Assembly (NCBI GenBank): GCA_018402425.1
Contig: JAGYIZ010000008.1
Coordinates: 1-62,771 of the forward strand
Direction of reading: 5' to 3'
DNA: 62,771 bases
From: Candidatus Atribacteria bacterium
GTDB taxonomy: Bacteria > Atribacterota > Phoenicimicrobiia > Phoenicimicrobiales > Stramentimicrobiaceae
This document shows positions 7,907-20,828 of this stretch, piece after piece. Position 1 is the stretch's first letter, and each line of letters begins with the position of its first letter. The notes beneath the pieces were generated by a model, which saw nothing but the letters and a program-made list of their open reading frames with translations, made no database searches and was not told the DNA's origin. The translations under genes were made by a program, and so were the position numbers.

Positions 7907-9391
7907 TTGACCGAACAAGAAAATAAAAATATTAATATGTTAAGAGAAGAAAAAATAAAGGAAATTGAAGCATTAAGAAGTCAAAACATTGACCCATTTG
8001 GTAAACGCTTTGAAGGAAAGCAAGCTATAAAAGAAGTAGAAGAACAATTCAGCGAAATCGCTACTTCGGAACCTTCTCAAGAGGAAGTTGTTATTGCCGG
8101 TAGATTAAAGGGTTTAAGAAGACATGGGAAGGCAGCTTTCGCTGACTTGGAAGATCAGACCGGTAAATTACAGATTTATGTAAAATCGAATTTTGTGGGA
8201 ACTGATTCTTTTGAAATATTTAAAAAAGTATCTGTTGGTGATATTATTGGAATTGCCGGTTCAATATTCAAGACCAGGACAGGTGAGCTGACGGTACTGG
8301 CAAATAGCTTTACTTTACTGTGTAAATCGATGCGTTCTTTGCCTGAAAAGTGGCATGGTTTAACTGATACAGAAATCAGATATCGTAAGCGTTATCTTGA
8401 CTTAATTAGCAACCCTGATGTTCGGGGTGTCTTTATCGAAAGAAGTAAGATTATAAGATATATTAGAGATTTTTTGGATAACCAGGGTTATCTGGAAGTA
8501 GAGACTCCTATGCTTCAACCAATTCCGGGAGGAGCTACCGCTACTCCCTTTGTAACACATCATAATAGCCTTCACCGGGACTTGTATTTGAAAATTGCAC
8601 CTGAGCTTTATTTAAAAAGACTATTGGTGGGTGGAATAGAAAAGGTTTATGAATTGAACCGTAATTTTCGCAATGAGGGCATTTCCACCAAGCACAACCC
8701 GGAGTTTACAATGTTAGAATTATATGAAGCATATGCGGATTATCATAAAATGATGGAAATTGCTGAAGAAATGATTAGTTATGTTTTAAAAAGACTCAGG
8801 AACCAATTAATTGTCCAATATCAACGTGAAAAAATCGATTTCACTCCACCATGGAGAAGATTAACGATGTGTGAGGCAATTCAATCGGTAACCGGTCTTA
8901 TACCCGAAGAGATAACTGATGATAATTTGGGCAGTTTAATAAAAAAATACCAATTGGAAATACCTGAAAATACAAAGAAAGGCGATTTTATCAACGAATT
9001 GTTTGAGAAACAGGTAGAACATACATTGATTCAACCTACTTTTATTATTGATTATCCAATTGAAGTTTCTCCTCTTTCCAAACAAAAACCCGGTTCTCCC
9101 CATCTTGTGGAGCGATTTGAACTATTTGTCAATGGCATGGAAATAGCCAATGCTTTCACTGAACTAAATGATCCATTAGAACAAAAAAAACGTTTTCTGC
9201 AGCAGGCAGAGAATAAGAGTGAAGGAGAAATTAATCAACATTTTGTTGATTATGATTATATTGAAGCGTTGGAATATGGTATGCCTCCTGCAGGCGGAAT
9301 GGGCATTGGTATTGATCGTTTGATTATGTTATTAACCAATCATGACTCAATTAGAGAGGTAATCCTTTTTCCTCAATTAAAGAAAAAATAA
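7907..9391 (+). CDS. lysS: Lysyl-tRNA synthetase, class II
   Basis: Charges tRNA-Lys in the cytoplasm. The 494 residues begin at TTG 7907, nine bases after AAGGAG; no ATG fits better. Residues about 60-150 form the OB-fold anticodon-binding domain (VVIAGRLKGLRRHGKAAFADLED). The class II core has motif 2 in FRNEGISTKHNPEFTMLE and motif 3 in GMPPAGGMGIGIDRL. It is complete and of normal length. The S4-domain gene follows within a few bases of the stop, suggesting co-transcription. Confidence 0.97.
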   Translation: MTEQENKNINMLREEKIKEIEALRSQNIDPFGKRFEGKQAIKEVEEQFSEIATSEPSQEEVVIAGRLKGLRRHGKAAFADLEDQTGKLQIYVKSNFVGTDSFEIFKKVSVGDIIGIAGSIFKTRTGELTVLANSFTLLCKSMRSLPEKWHGLTDTEIRYRKRYLDLISNPDVRGVFIERSKIIRYIRDFLDNQGYLEVETPMLQPIPGGATATPFVTHHNSLHRDLYLKIAPELYLKRLLVGGIEKVYELNRNFRNEGISTKHNPEFTMLELYEAYADYHKMMEIAEEMISYVLKRLRNQLIVQYQREKIDFTPPWRRLTMCEAIQSVTGLIPEEITDDNLGSLIKKYQLEIPENTKKGDFINELFEKQVEHTLIQPTFIIDYPIEVSPLSKQKPGSPHLVERFELFVNGMEIANAFTELNDPLEQKKRFLQQAENKSEGEINQHFVDYDYIEALEYGMPPAGGMGIGIDRLIMLLTNHDSIREVILFPQLKKK

Positions 9392-9417
9392 TCAAAAAAT
9401 AATTGGAATATAATATT

Positions 9418-9684
9418 TTGCGAGTAGATAAATTTTTTAAATTAAGCCGAATTATAAAAAGAAGAACAGAGGCAAAGAAGGCATGTGATAGCAACAGTGT
9501 AGAGGTCAATGAGAAAACAGCAAAAGCTGGTGATAATATCAAGCCTCATGATAAAATCAAAATATATTTTAGACATAAAATATTAGAGATTGAGGTTTTG
9601 GAAATACCTATAGGGAATGTATCAATTTCACATTCCTCACAGCTATACCGAATTATTAAGGAAGAAAAAAAATCTATTGATTAA
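9418..9684 (+). CDS. S4-domain RNA-binding protein (RqcP/Hsp15-like)
   Basis: A small basic protein of about 88 residues built almost wholly of an S4 domain: RVDKFFKLSRIIKRRTEAKKACDSN, then VEVNEKTAKAGDNIKPHD. This matches RqcP (YabO) of Firmicutes, which stabilises the P-site tRNA on obstructed 50S subunits during ribosome-associated quality control, and the related Hsp15. I prefer the TTG at 9418 because the conserved domain starts right there; TTG 9403 would add five residues. Ribosome-binding signals are weak. It sits between lysS and mgtE. Confidence 0.85.
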   Translation: MRVDKFFKLSRIIKRRTEAKKACDSNSVEVNEKTAKAGDNIKPHDKIKIYFRHKILEIEVLEIPIGNVSISHSSQLYRIIKEEKKSID

Positions 9685-9723
9685 TTGATGTGCTAAATAG
9701 AGTTTTTGGATGGGTAATATCTG

Positions 9724-11088
9724 ATGGAAGAAAAAATAATAATTGAAAAAATCAAGCGACTCTTAGATGAAAAAAAATCAGAAGAGCTAAAAGAATTAGT
9801 TGGCGATCTTCACCCAAATGATTTTAGCGAGATAGCCGAAGAGCTTTCTCCGGAACAAATCATAGAGATATTCCGGTTCATCAAAGATCGGGAAAAAATA
9901 GCTGAATACATTTCAGAATTAAACACCGAACTACAATCTGACTTACTCAATTCCATGAGTAAAAAACAAGCTTCTGAGATATTAAAAGAGATGGATACCG
10001 ATGAGGCTGTTGATATTTTGGGAGAAATTGCTCCGGAGGAATCACGCAAACTGTTGGATTTGATGCCCAGAGAAGAAGCCGAAGAAATTGAAGAGTTAAT
10101 GAAATATGAGGAAAATACTGCCGGAAGTATCATGAATAATGAATTTGTGACTCTTCGGGAACATTTTACCTCAGAGCAGGCTATACAACACATCCGAGAG
10201 ATGAGCCCTGAAGCAGAAATGATTTATTATGTATATGTCTTAGATCAGAGAATGCGATTAATCGGGGTGCTGTCCCTCAGGGATTTGATTGTAGCTGATG
10301 CCAAAAAGAAAATTTCCCAGATAATGGAAGAAGATATCATCAGTGTTCTGGATACAGAAGACCGGGAAGTAGCAGCAAGGGTGATTTCAGACTATGATTT
10401 TTTGGCCATTCCGGTTATTAACAAAAAAGGGATGATGGTTGGAATAATTACGGTTGATGATATTATTGATGTATTACAAGAAGAAGTTACCGAAGATATT
10501 CATAAAATGGTTGGCTCGGCTGAATTTTATGAAGACAAATTGATTAAGGCGACTCCCCTGAGTAGAGCGAAGGCTCGTTTACCCTGGCTTTTAGTTTGCA
10601 TGGTTGGTGAAATGATTTCCGGTTCGGTTATTGAATTTCATTCAGGTATTTTAGAAGTGGTTGTAGCACTGGCTTTCTTTATCCCAATTATTATGGCAAT
10701 GGGTGGTAATGTAGGAGCACAATCTTCGACTATTACAGTGAGAGGTCTGGCAACCGGACAGCTTCGCCTGGATGAATTATGGAAGAATATATGGACAGAA
10801 ACAAAAGTAGGCTTTTTTATTGGCATAACAATTGGTATCATTATTTCAATACTGACATATTTTTGGCAGAATGATTATATTCTGGGCATGACCATAGGGC
10901 TGTCCTTATGTATAACAGTTATTTCGGCAGCGACGGTTGGGACATTATTGCCATTGGTTTTTACAAGATTGAATATTGATCCTGCTGTAGCAACAGGTCC
11001 ATTCATTACAACAGCAGTCGATGTAGGTAGTTTAATCATATACTTTAGTCTGGGGACTTTTTTATTTACCTATCTGGGTAATTTGTAA
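9724..11088 (+). CDS. mgtE: Magnesium transporter MgtE
   Basis: Mg2+ channel/transporter of 454 residues, the normal length. Residues 1-130 are the acidic N-domain of superhelical repeats (ILKEMDTDEAVDILGEI, LLDLMPREEAEEIEELM). Residues about 135-260 hold two CBS domains that sense intracellular Mg2+. The last 180 residues have five hydrophobic segments, including FIPIIMAMGGNVGAQSST, the conserved pore region. It acts in the inner membrane as a homodimer. Nothing unusual is seen. Confidence 0.96.
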   Translation: MEEKIIIEKIKRLLDEKKSEELKELVGDLHPNDFSEIAEELSPEQIIEIFRFIKDREKIAEYISELNTELQSDLLNSMSKKQASEILKEMDTDEAVDILGEIAPEESRKLLDLMPREEAEEIEELMKYEENTAGSIMNNEFVTLREHFTSEQAIQHIREMSPEAEMIYYVYVLDQRMRLIGVLSLRDLIVADAKKKISQIMEEDIISVLDTEDREVAARVISDYDFLAIPVINKKGMMVGIITVDDIIDVLQEEVTEDIHKMVGSAEFYEDKLIKATPLSRAKARLPWLLVCMVGEMISGSVIEFHSGILEVVVALAFFIPIIMAMGGNVGAQSSTITVRGLATGQLRLDELWKNIWTETKVGFFIGITIGIIISILTYFWQNDYILGMTIGLSLCITVISAATVGTLLPLVFTRLNIDPAVATGPFITTAVDVGSLIIYFSLGTFLFTYLGNL

Positions 11089-11130
11089 ATGTAGATAATA
11101 TAAAACTTGAGATACTTTGAATATTTTTAA

Positions 11131-12461
<1,331 letters not shown>

Positions 12462-12462
<1 letters not shown>

Positions 12463-12752
12463 TGTCCGGAATAAGATCTCTTTTGGAATCAAAAATAACC
12501 TGGGCAATTATCTTATTATTCATTTTTTATATTACTTTTGTCTTTTCAGAGAAGTATGCCAGTATCTTAGAATTAAGAGTTTATATTTATGAATTAAACA
12601 ATGAAATCAAGGGGTTGGAAGAAGAAAATCAATTACTGGCTGAAAAGATAAATCTTTTAAACACCAATCCATATGTTGAAAAACTTGCCCGGGAAGAACT
12701 TGATATGGTTAATCCGAATGAGATTTTATATAAGGCGACCAAAAATCAATAG
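12462..12752 (+). CDS. Septum formation initiator, FtsB/DivIC family
   Basis: A 96-residue bitopic cell-division protein. A short cytoplasmic start is followed by one membrane helix (residues about 12-30, WAIILLFIFYITFVF), then a coiled coil rich in leucine (ELNNEIKGLEEENQLLAEKINLL) and a NPYVEKLAREEL tail typical of the family. It would join FtsL and FtsQ/DivIB at the septum. Placement immediately after eno, overlapping by one base, matches ftsB position in many bacteria. DivIC is the name used in Firmicutes for the same family. Confidence 0.88.
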
Positions 12753-12829
12753 TATAAACTAAATTATAATCCAAAGAAAAGCAGATATATTATTCAAAAA
12801 TAAGTTGAATAAAATTATTAAAAGTTCTA

Positions 12830-12858
12830 TTGACGGTCACTACCATTTGTCCTATAAT
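12830..12858 (+). promoter_or_regulatory. Promoter of tRNA-Leu(TAA)
   Basis: TTGACG (12830-12835), 17-base spacer, TATAAT (12853-12858), placing the transcription start a few bases before the tRNA. Confidence 0.85.
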
Positions 12859-12869
12859 GATTGAAGTTT

Positions 12870-12958
12870 GCCGGAGTGGCGGAATAGGTAGACGCACAGG
12901 ACTTAAAATCCTGCGAGCTGCAAAGCTTGTGCCGGTTCGATTCCGGCCTCCGGCACCA
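12870..12958 (+). tRNA. tRNA-Leu (anticodon TAA)
   Basis: Acceptor GCCGGAG pairs fully with CTCCGGC, followed by discriminator A and an encoded CCA. The anticodon loop CTTAAAA carries TAA on the stem CAGGA/TCCTG. A long variable arm, typical of a class II tRNA, is present. Confidence 0.96.
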
Positions 12959-12998
12959 CTATAAAGATTTTGATAATTGATAAACTCTGATATATTGA

Positions 12999-13027
12999 TT
13001 GACTTTATATTTTAACAGTGTTAGAAT
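12999..13027 (+). promoter_or_regulatory. Promoter of the initiator tRNA
   Basis: TTGACT (12999-13004), 17-base spacer, TAGAAT (13022-13027), about 45 bases before the tRNA. Confidence 0.7.
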
Positions 13028-13077
13028 ATTAAAATAAATTTTGGAAGGCTATATAAACCATAGATAATGAAAAACAT

Positions 13078-13154
<77 letters not shown>

Positions 13155-13161
13155 TCTTAGT

Positions 13162-13199
13162 AAACAAAACCTCTATATCATAATTAGAGGTTTTGTTAC
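13162..13199 (+). terminator. Hairpin after initiator tRNA
   Basis: Stem AACAAAACCTCT with AGAGGTTTTGTT, 12 bp perfect, 11-base loop. The T-run lies inside the 3' arm rather than after it, so termination is likely but not classical. Confidence 0.6.
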
Positions 13200-13251
13200 T
13201 TAATCGGATTATTTGCCTTCTCTTATTTTTCTACTGTATTCATCCCATTAT

Positions 13252-13328
13252 GGCGGTGTAGCTCAGTTGGCTAGAGCATGCGGTTCATACCCGCAGTGTC
13301 CTGAGTTCGAATCTCAGCACCGCCACCA
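13252..13328 (+). tRNA. tRNA-Met (anticodon CAT, elongator)
   Basis: Acceptor GGCGGTG pairs with CACCGCC, discriminator A, encoded CCA. The anticodon loop TTCATAC on stem TGCGG/CCGCA resembles Firmicutes elongator tRNA-Met. A tRNA-Ile2 whose C34 becomes lysidine would also show CAT; the neighbouring tilS makes that worth checking. Confidence 0.9.
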
Positions 13329-13411
13329 TGCAAATATAAAAGATCCGGAATTAGGAGCCTTAGCTTTTTCTAAAATATTTTTTAATAAATGAAAAAGTGT
13401 TTATGTTGTAA

Positions 13412-14857
13412 TTGGATAAATTAATATTTAAAGTAACCAAAACAATTGAAAAATATCAAATGCTTAATCCGGGAGATATAATCATCGTTGCTGTTTCCGG
13501 AGGCCCTGATTCTTTGTGTTTGCTAGATATTTTCAATCGTATTAGACAGAGATTAAAATTGTCTTTAATTGTTGCTCATGTAAATCATGGTATAAGAATT
13601 AAAGAATCAGAGGTTGAGGCGCGTTTTGTCCGTCTAAAGTCTTTTCGTATGAATTTGCCTTTTGAACAATTATCAGTTTCTATACCTACTATTGCCCAGA
13701 AAAAGGGGTTATCAGTAGAACAGGTTGGCAGAAGTGTACGTTATAGCTTTTTTAAAAACCTATTAAAAAAATATCAGGCACACAGAATTGCCCTAGGCCA
13801 CCATGCTGATGACCAGGTTGAGACTATTTTAATGAGATTAATTCGTGGTAGCGGAATGCATGGATTGAGAGGTATTCCGGCTAAAAGAGCTGAATTTATC
13901 CGTCCCCTGATTGAATGCAATCGACAGGAAATTGAAGCTTATTGTCAGAGAAAAAAAATTACTTATTGTATTGATTCTTCCAACAAAGAGCCTATGTATC
14001 TCCGAAATAAAATAAGACATCAACTACTACCCTTGCTTACTGAAGAATATAACCCATCTATTCGTAACCACCTACTTCAGCTACAAACAATTGTTCAAGA
14101 CGAACTAAATTATTGGGAGGAGAAAACTGAGCAATATTATTTAAAGGCTACAATAAAAAAACATTCTTCCGGGATTGTTTTAGATATAAAACATTTAATA
14201 GAATGGCCGGTTGCACTACAAAGGCGCATTATTCGCAAAGGATTAGGTCATCTAAAGGGTTATTTGGCTGATATTCAGTTTAATCATGTTGAGAGCATCA
14301 GGGAATTATGTATGCTTAATCGGGGTGAAAGATACCTTGATTTGCCTGGTAATATTAGAGTAAGAAAAAGCTATCAAACTTTGGAAATCGGTTATGCCAG
14401 TCACATAAAAAAAAGTGACCGGGACCGGAATAGAAAAACTAATATATGGGAGTACGAACTGCCTGTATGCAAAGAAAAAGATTACCCACAAATAGGCATT
14501 AAAATGATTACCGAACAATATGATTATTCGGAATCTATTAGGAGTAAGTGTCTTAATAGCATAGAAAAAAATGAAGCATATATAGATTATGATAAACTAG
14601 ACGTACCACTTAGAATTAGAAATAGAAGGCCGGGGGACCGATTTAAGCCACTAAATAGCAAATATTTTAAGAAAGTAAAATCATATTTCATTGACCTAAA
14701 AATACCACTTTATAAAAGAGATATGATTAGTCTGGTTATTGATAATTCTAATCGCATTGTCTGGATCGTTGGTTTTCAGATAGACAATCGTTTTAAAATT
14801 ACTGAAGAGACAAAAAGAGTTTTATATATCCGGAAAAAGAATTTATTTAAAAAATAA
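13412..14857 (+). CDS. tilS: tRNA(Ile)-lysidine synthase TilS
   Basis: Converts C34 of tRNA-Ile2 (CAU) to lysidine so that AUA is read as Ile. The 481 residues show the N-type PP-loop VAVSGGPDS (about residues 29-37), the substrate motif HHADDQVETILMRLIRGSG, and YLRNKIRHQLLP. The C-terminal TilS domain contains RNRRPGDRF. The start is TTG 13412 without a strong ribosome-binding site. tilS-hpt-ftsH is the classic order in Firmicutes and relatives, and it is kept here. Confidence 0.95.
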   Translation: MDKLIFKVTKTIEKYQMLNPGDIIIVAVSGGPDSLCLLDIFNRIRQRLKLSLIVAHVNHGIRIKESEVEARFVRLKSFRMNLPFEQLSVSIPTIAQKKGLSVEQVGRSVRYSFFKNLLKKYQAHRIALGHHADDQVETILMRLIRGSGMHGLRGIPAKRAEFIRPLIECNRQEIEAYCQRKKITYCIDSSNKEPMYLRNKIRHQLLPLLTEEYNPSIRNHLLQLQTIVQDELNYWEEKTEQYYLKATIKKHSSGIVLDIKHLIEWPVALQRRIIRKGLGHLKGYLADIQFNHVESIRELCMLNRGERYLDLPGNIRVRKSYQTLEIGYASHIKKSDRDRNRKTNIWEYELPVCKEKDYPQIGIKMITEQYDYSESIRSKCLNSIEKNEAYIDYDKLDVPLRIRNRRPGDRFKPLNSKYFKKVKSYFIDLKIPLYKRDMISLVIDNSNRIVWIVGFQIDNRFKITEETKRVLYIRKKNLFKK

Positions 14858-14893
14858 AAAGATAAAAAAGATTGAGAATAAGGAGATACGGCA

Positions 14894-15451
14894 ATGATAG
14901 AGCAGGAAAAAATTGAGGAAATATTAATACCGGAAAATCAAATACAAAAGAAAATTGAAGAATTAGGGAATCAGATATCCCGGGATTATCAGGGGAAGCA
15001 GCTAATCTGTATTGGAGTATTAAGAGGAGCAGTAATATTTTTGGCAGACTTAGCACGTTATATCAAAGTGCCTATGATAATTGATTTCATGGACATTTCC
15101 AGCTATGGCGCATCAACTGAATCTTCCGGAGTGGTGAGGATTGTAAAGGATTTAGATGAAAATATTGAAAAAAAGGATGTTTTGATTGTTGAAGATATAG
15201 TTGATACAGGACTAACCTTGGATTATTTAATTCGGATGTTAAAATCACGAAATCCTGCCAGCCTTAGAGTATGTACCCTTCTCAATAAGAAAGATAGAAG
15301 GCAGATTAATGTTCCAATTGATTATTGCGGATTTGATATTCCCGATAAATTCGTGGTTGGGTATGGTTTAGACTTTAACGGTTTATATCGGAATATACCT
15401 TATATTTTGGTTCTTAAACCAATGTATTACCAGGAAAATGGACAGAACTGA
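14894..15451 (+). CDS. hpt: Hypoxanthine phosphoribosyltransferase
   Basis: Purine salvage enzyme making IMP/GMP from hypoxanthine/guanine and PRPP. The 185 residues include the PRPP-binding loop VLIVEDIVDTGLTLDYL and the flexible-loop SYGASTESSGVV. Length and motifs are normal. AAGGAGATAC is the ribosome-binding site. It lies between tilS and ftsH as in Bacillus. Confidence 0.96.
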   Translation: MIEQEKIEEILIPENQIQKKIEELGNQISRDYQGKQLICIGVLRGAVIFLADLARYIKVPMIIDFMDISSYGASTESSGVVRIVKDLDENIEKKDVLIVEDIVDTGLTLDYLIRMLKSRNPASLRVCTLLNKKDRRQINVPIDYCGFDIPDKFVVGYGLDFNGLYRNIPYILVLKPMYYQENGQN

Positions 15452-15605
15452 ATTAAAATTATTTTGTATTACAGACCTAAGAGAATTGAATAATTTTATG
15501 CTGTTGAATATTCTTTAATTGTTTGTTTTTATATATAAAATGTGCTAAAATTACCTTTGCATTTGAACTTTTTGAAAATTTGTATTTTTAACAAAGGAGA
15601 AAATA

Positions 15606-17447
<1,842 letters not shown>

Positions 17448-17735
17448 ACTGCTCTAAAATATTTTGACTTTTTATTAACTTTGATATTAATATGAAAATA
17501 AATATATGAACTTCTAATCTGGAATATTTATGTTTATCGTTTTTAACAATTGCTGAAGCAAAGAACTTCACTATTGTAATGATTTTTTGTAATAGTATTA
17601 AGAATAACAGATTTAGTTATTCAATTAAAGATTACGAAGGAGGTGGAGTAATATTTAAGGAAATTAGAATACTTGATGAGTAAACATGTGTGTCAGGAAT
17701 CATCAGGTGCGGGCATTAAGAAAGGAGAAAAGGAT

Positions 17736-19598
17736 TTGAAAAATAAAATATTATGCATGGTTTTATTTTTGTTAATGGTGATGTTAATTATAACAGGTGT
17801 TAATGCTCAGGAAGAAGTGGAGGATCCTGAAAGGGATGGTCTATGCAGCCATAGGTGGTCCGGAAACCATGGATCCTCATTGGAGCTATGATTCTGCTAG
17901 TGGTGAGATTATTTTCCAGGTGTATGACAATCTGATTGCTTATGAGTGGGGAAAGTTTATCTGTTTGCACCCATGCTTGCATTGCAAGTACCTTCAGATA
18001 GCAATGGATTAATTAAATATGGTGGTTTGGATTATATTTTCCCTATCAGATATGGTGTGCATTTCCACAATGGTGATATTCTTACTCCGGAGGATATTGA
18101 ATATAGTTTTGAAAGAGGTATAATTTTTGACCGTGCCGGAGGCCCTTGCTGGATGTTGTTAGAGCCCTTATTGGGTGTAGGTACAATTGAAGAATTGGCT
18201 GCTAGCGTAGCGGGAGTTGAAAATTATGCGGATATGTTTAATGAAGAAGATAAACTACTGCCAGAGTATCAGGAGGCGATGATCCGGGTATATACCGATT
18301 ATGTTGACAGAGCAGTAGAAGTTCAGGGTAATAATGTTGTATTCCACCTGGCACAACCCTATGCTCCGTTTTTGAATATTCTAGCCCATGCCGGTTCCTG
18401 GTCTGCCATTATTAATAAGAGCTGGTCCATCGAACAAGGTGCATGGGACGGAGAGGCTGATACCTGGTGGAATTATCATGACCCAACAAATGAGAATGAT
18501 CCATTGTACAATGTGACTAATGGAACAGGTCCTTTTATGATGACCAGATGGGTTCCGGAAGAAACAATCATGTTGGAAAGATTTGATGACTATTGGCGCG
18601 GTCCTGCCAAATTGAAAGAGGTTGTTTTCCAGTATGTTAATGAATGGACTACGAGAAAGTTAATGTTACAAAAAGGTGATGCAGATATAGTATATGTCCC
18701 AGTTACCAATATCAATGAAGTGAAAGAGATGGAAGGTGTTGAAGTGATTCAAGACTTACCTACATTATCGAATGTGGTATCCAGTATGCCCTGGACCTTA
18801 AATGCCGAAGGCAATGCCAACCTGGGGAGCGGTAAACTGGATGGTGAGGGAATTCCACCCGATTTCTTCTCCGATATTCATGTCCGGAAAGGATTTTCCT
18901 ATTTATTCCCTTATGATATTATGATAGAAAAAGCCCAACATGGTCAGGCTATTAGAAATCCAGGACCTATTCCAAAAGGATTACTGGGCTATACTGACGA
19001 TCCGGAACTTTTCTATGAGTTTGATCTTGACAAGGCGAAAGAGGAATTCCAACAAGCCTGGGATGGCGAACTCTGGGAAAAAGGATGCAAGTTCAACATC
19101 TTTTACAACGAAGGTAACGATGTCCGTAAAACCGCCTGTGATATGCTTTCTACCTATGCCAAAATCGTCAATCCTAAATTTGAACTCACCCCGGTAGGTG
19201 TTCAATGGTCATCTTACTTAAAACAGTTCCTGGCCGAACAGTTGCCTATCTATACCATCGGATGGATGGCAGATTATCCGGATCCACACAACTGGGCTCC
19301 CACTTATTTGGGCAGCAACGGTACTTACAGTGCTTACTATGGAGAGGCTTACTTAGAATGGGCTACGGAAAATGTTGATCCACTTATCGAGGAGGCTATG
19401 AAATCAACCGATCCGGAGGAGAGAGCGAGTATTTATAAAGAATTAACACAACTTGCACATGACCAGGCTGTGGCACTATATCTTTACCAGCCGATCGATC
19501 ATCATGTCCAGAGAGATTGGGTCAAAGGATGGTATTATAATGCCATGATACCAGGTATGGGAGATGGTGCTGATTTCTATTCATTATATAAAGAATAG
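17736..19598 (+). pseudogene. Peptide ABC transporter substrate-binding protein (DppA/OppA type), two frameshifts near the start
   Basis: Lipid- or wall-associated binding protein of the SBP_bac_5 family that delivers peptides or similar solutes to the permeases downstream. A TTG start at 17736 follows AAAGGAG. It gives a signal peptide (MVLFLLMVMLIITGVNA) and then AQEEVEDPE. Near 17838 the frame moves to VYAAIGGPETMDPHWSYD, and near 17945 it moves again to the long frame that runs intact for 550 residues to 19598. Family features include IRYGVHFHNGDILTPEDIEYSFER, VTNGTGPFMM and MADYPDPHNW. The rest of the operon is in order, so the frame breaks may be errors. The specificity is not deducible. 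Confidence 0.85.
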
Positions 19599-19653
19599 AC
19601 AATTATATGTGTTTCACTTATTTGTATATGCAAATTAAACTTTAAGCATAATC

Positions 19654-19697
19654 AATGGAGTGGAAGCAGATAATGCCTTCCACTCCATTATGTTTTT
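19654..19697 (+). terminator. Intergenic terminator between binding protein and permease genes
   Basis: A 13-bp perfect stem (AATGGAGTGGAAG with CTTCCACTCCATT) and a 10-base loop are followed by ATGTTTTTAT. It probably gives the binding protein more transcript than the permeases. Confidence 0.85.
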
Positions 19698-19783
19698 ATA
19701 AGATTATATTTTATTGATTCAAGTTTCCGATTTATTTTAGATGAAAGACCTAAAAATCTTCGAAAAAATAAGGAGAGTAAGGA

Positions 19784-20821
19784 ATGCTGTCCTATATTAT
19801 CAGGCGAATATTGATTCTTCCTTTAATACTGTTGGGTGTTACATTTCTTATCTTTTGCCTTTTTTCACTTTTAAGCCCTATGGAGAGGCTGGCTACCTAT
19901 ATCAATGATCCCAGTGTATTAAAAAATCCACAATCTGCTCAAAGATTAATTGACAAATATCATCTGGACGAGCCTTTTCCTAGCGGTTATGTGCACTGGT
20001 TGAAGTCATTGCTAAGATTTGATTTTGGCTGGTCTCCCACTGCCAATCAGCCGGTCTGGGAGGCGATTATGCAACGGCTTCCTGCTACTATGGAACTTGT
20101 TCTTTATTCAATTATACCGGTGATTCTGGTTGGGATTTGGTTAGGAGTTATCTCAGCGGTACATCATAATGATATACTGGACCAATTCATTCGAGTCACG
20201 GCGATTATCGGCTGGTCTCTACCTACTTTTATTTTTGGATTATTAATATTGTTCATATTTTATGGTATGTTAGGCTGGTTACCGCCGGGGCGACTGAGTA
20301 CCTGGGCTCAGTATATTGTTTATGCCGAAGAAGGATTTAAAAATTACACCTATTTCATTACCATTGATTCATTACTCAATGGCCGTCTTGATATTTTTTG
20401 GGATGCTCTAAAACATCTGATTGGACCGATTATTACCCTGTCTTATATTTCCTGGGCATATTTACTGCGTATTACCCGTTCCAGTATGCTGGAAACACTA
20501 CGAAAAGACTATATCCGCACTGCCCGTTCCAAGGGAGTGGATGAAAAAACGGTAATCCACCAGCATGCTCGTAAGAATGCCATGATACCGGTTGTAACTG
20601 TCGCGGGAATGATGATTATCAGGATGTTGGGAGGTGTGGTTATAACAGAAACCGTTTTCACCTATCCCGGATTAGGTTTCTGGGCTGCCTCATCTGCACA
20701 ACAACTGGATTACGGTTCTATTATTGGATTTGCTCTGTTATTTGCTTTTCTCATGGTTGTTGGTAATTTAATTGTAGATGTTTCCTATGCTTTGATTGAT
20801 CCCAGGGTGAGATTGGAGTAA
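19784..20821 (+). CDS. Peptide ABC transporter permease, DppB/OppB type
   Basis: Inner-membrane subunit of 345 residues with six predicted helices. It opens with MLSYIIRRILILPLILLGVTFLIF, the usual N-terminal helix. The EAA loop near the C-terminus reads DYIRTARSKGVDEKTVIHQHARKNA, the contact site for the ATPases. It ends with DVSYALIDPRVRLE, a family signature. AAGGAG precedes the ATG. It pairs with the next gene (seven bases apart) as the two-permease core. Confidence 0.93.
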   Translation: MLSYIIRRILILPLILLGVTFLIFCLFSLLSPMERLATYINDPSVLKNPQSAQRLIDKYHLDEPFPSGYVHWLKSLLRFDFGWSPTANQPVWEAIMQRLPATMELVLYSIIPVILVGIWLGVISAVHHNDILDQFIRVTAIIGWSLPTFIFGLLILFIFYGMLGWLPPGRLSTWAQYIVYAEEGFKNYTYFITIDSLLNGRLDIFWDALKHLIGPIITLSYISWAYLLRITRSSMLETLRKDYIRTARSKGVDEKTVIHQHARKNAMIPVVTVAGMMIIRMLGGVVITETVFTYPGLGFWAASSAQQLDYGSIIGFALLFAFLMVVGNLIVDVSYALIDPRVRLE

Positions 20822-20828
20822 TTATACA

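Noticed and set aside
9810-10193. Long minus-strand frame inside mgtE
   Set aside because: Opposite-strand shadow of a strongly conserved gene; no ribosome-binding site and Ser-rich low-information sequence.
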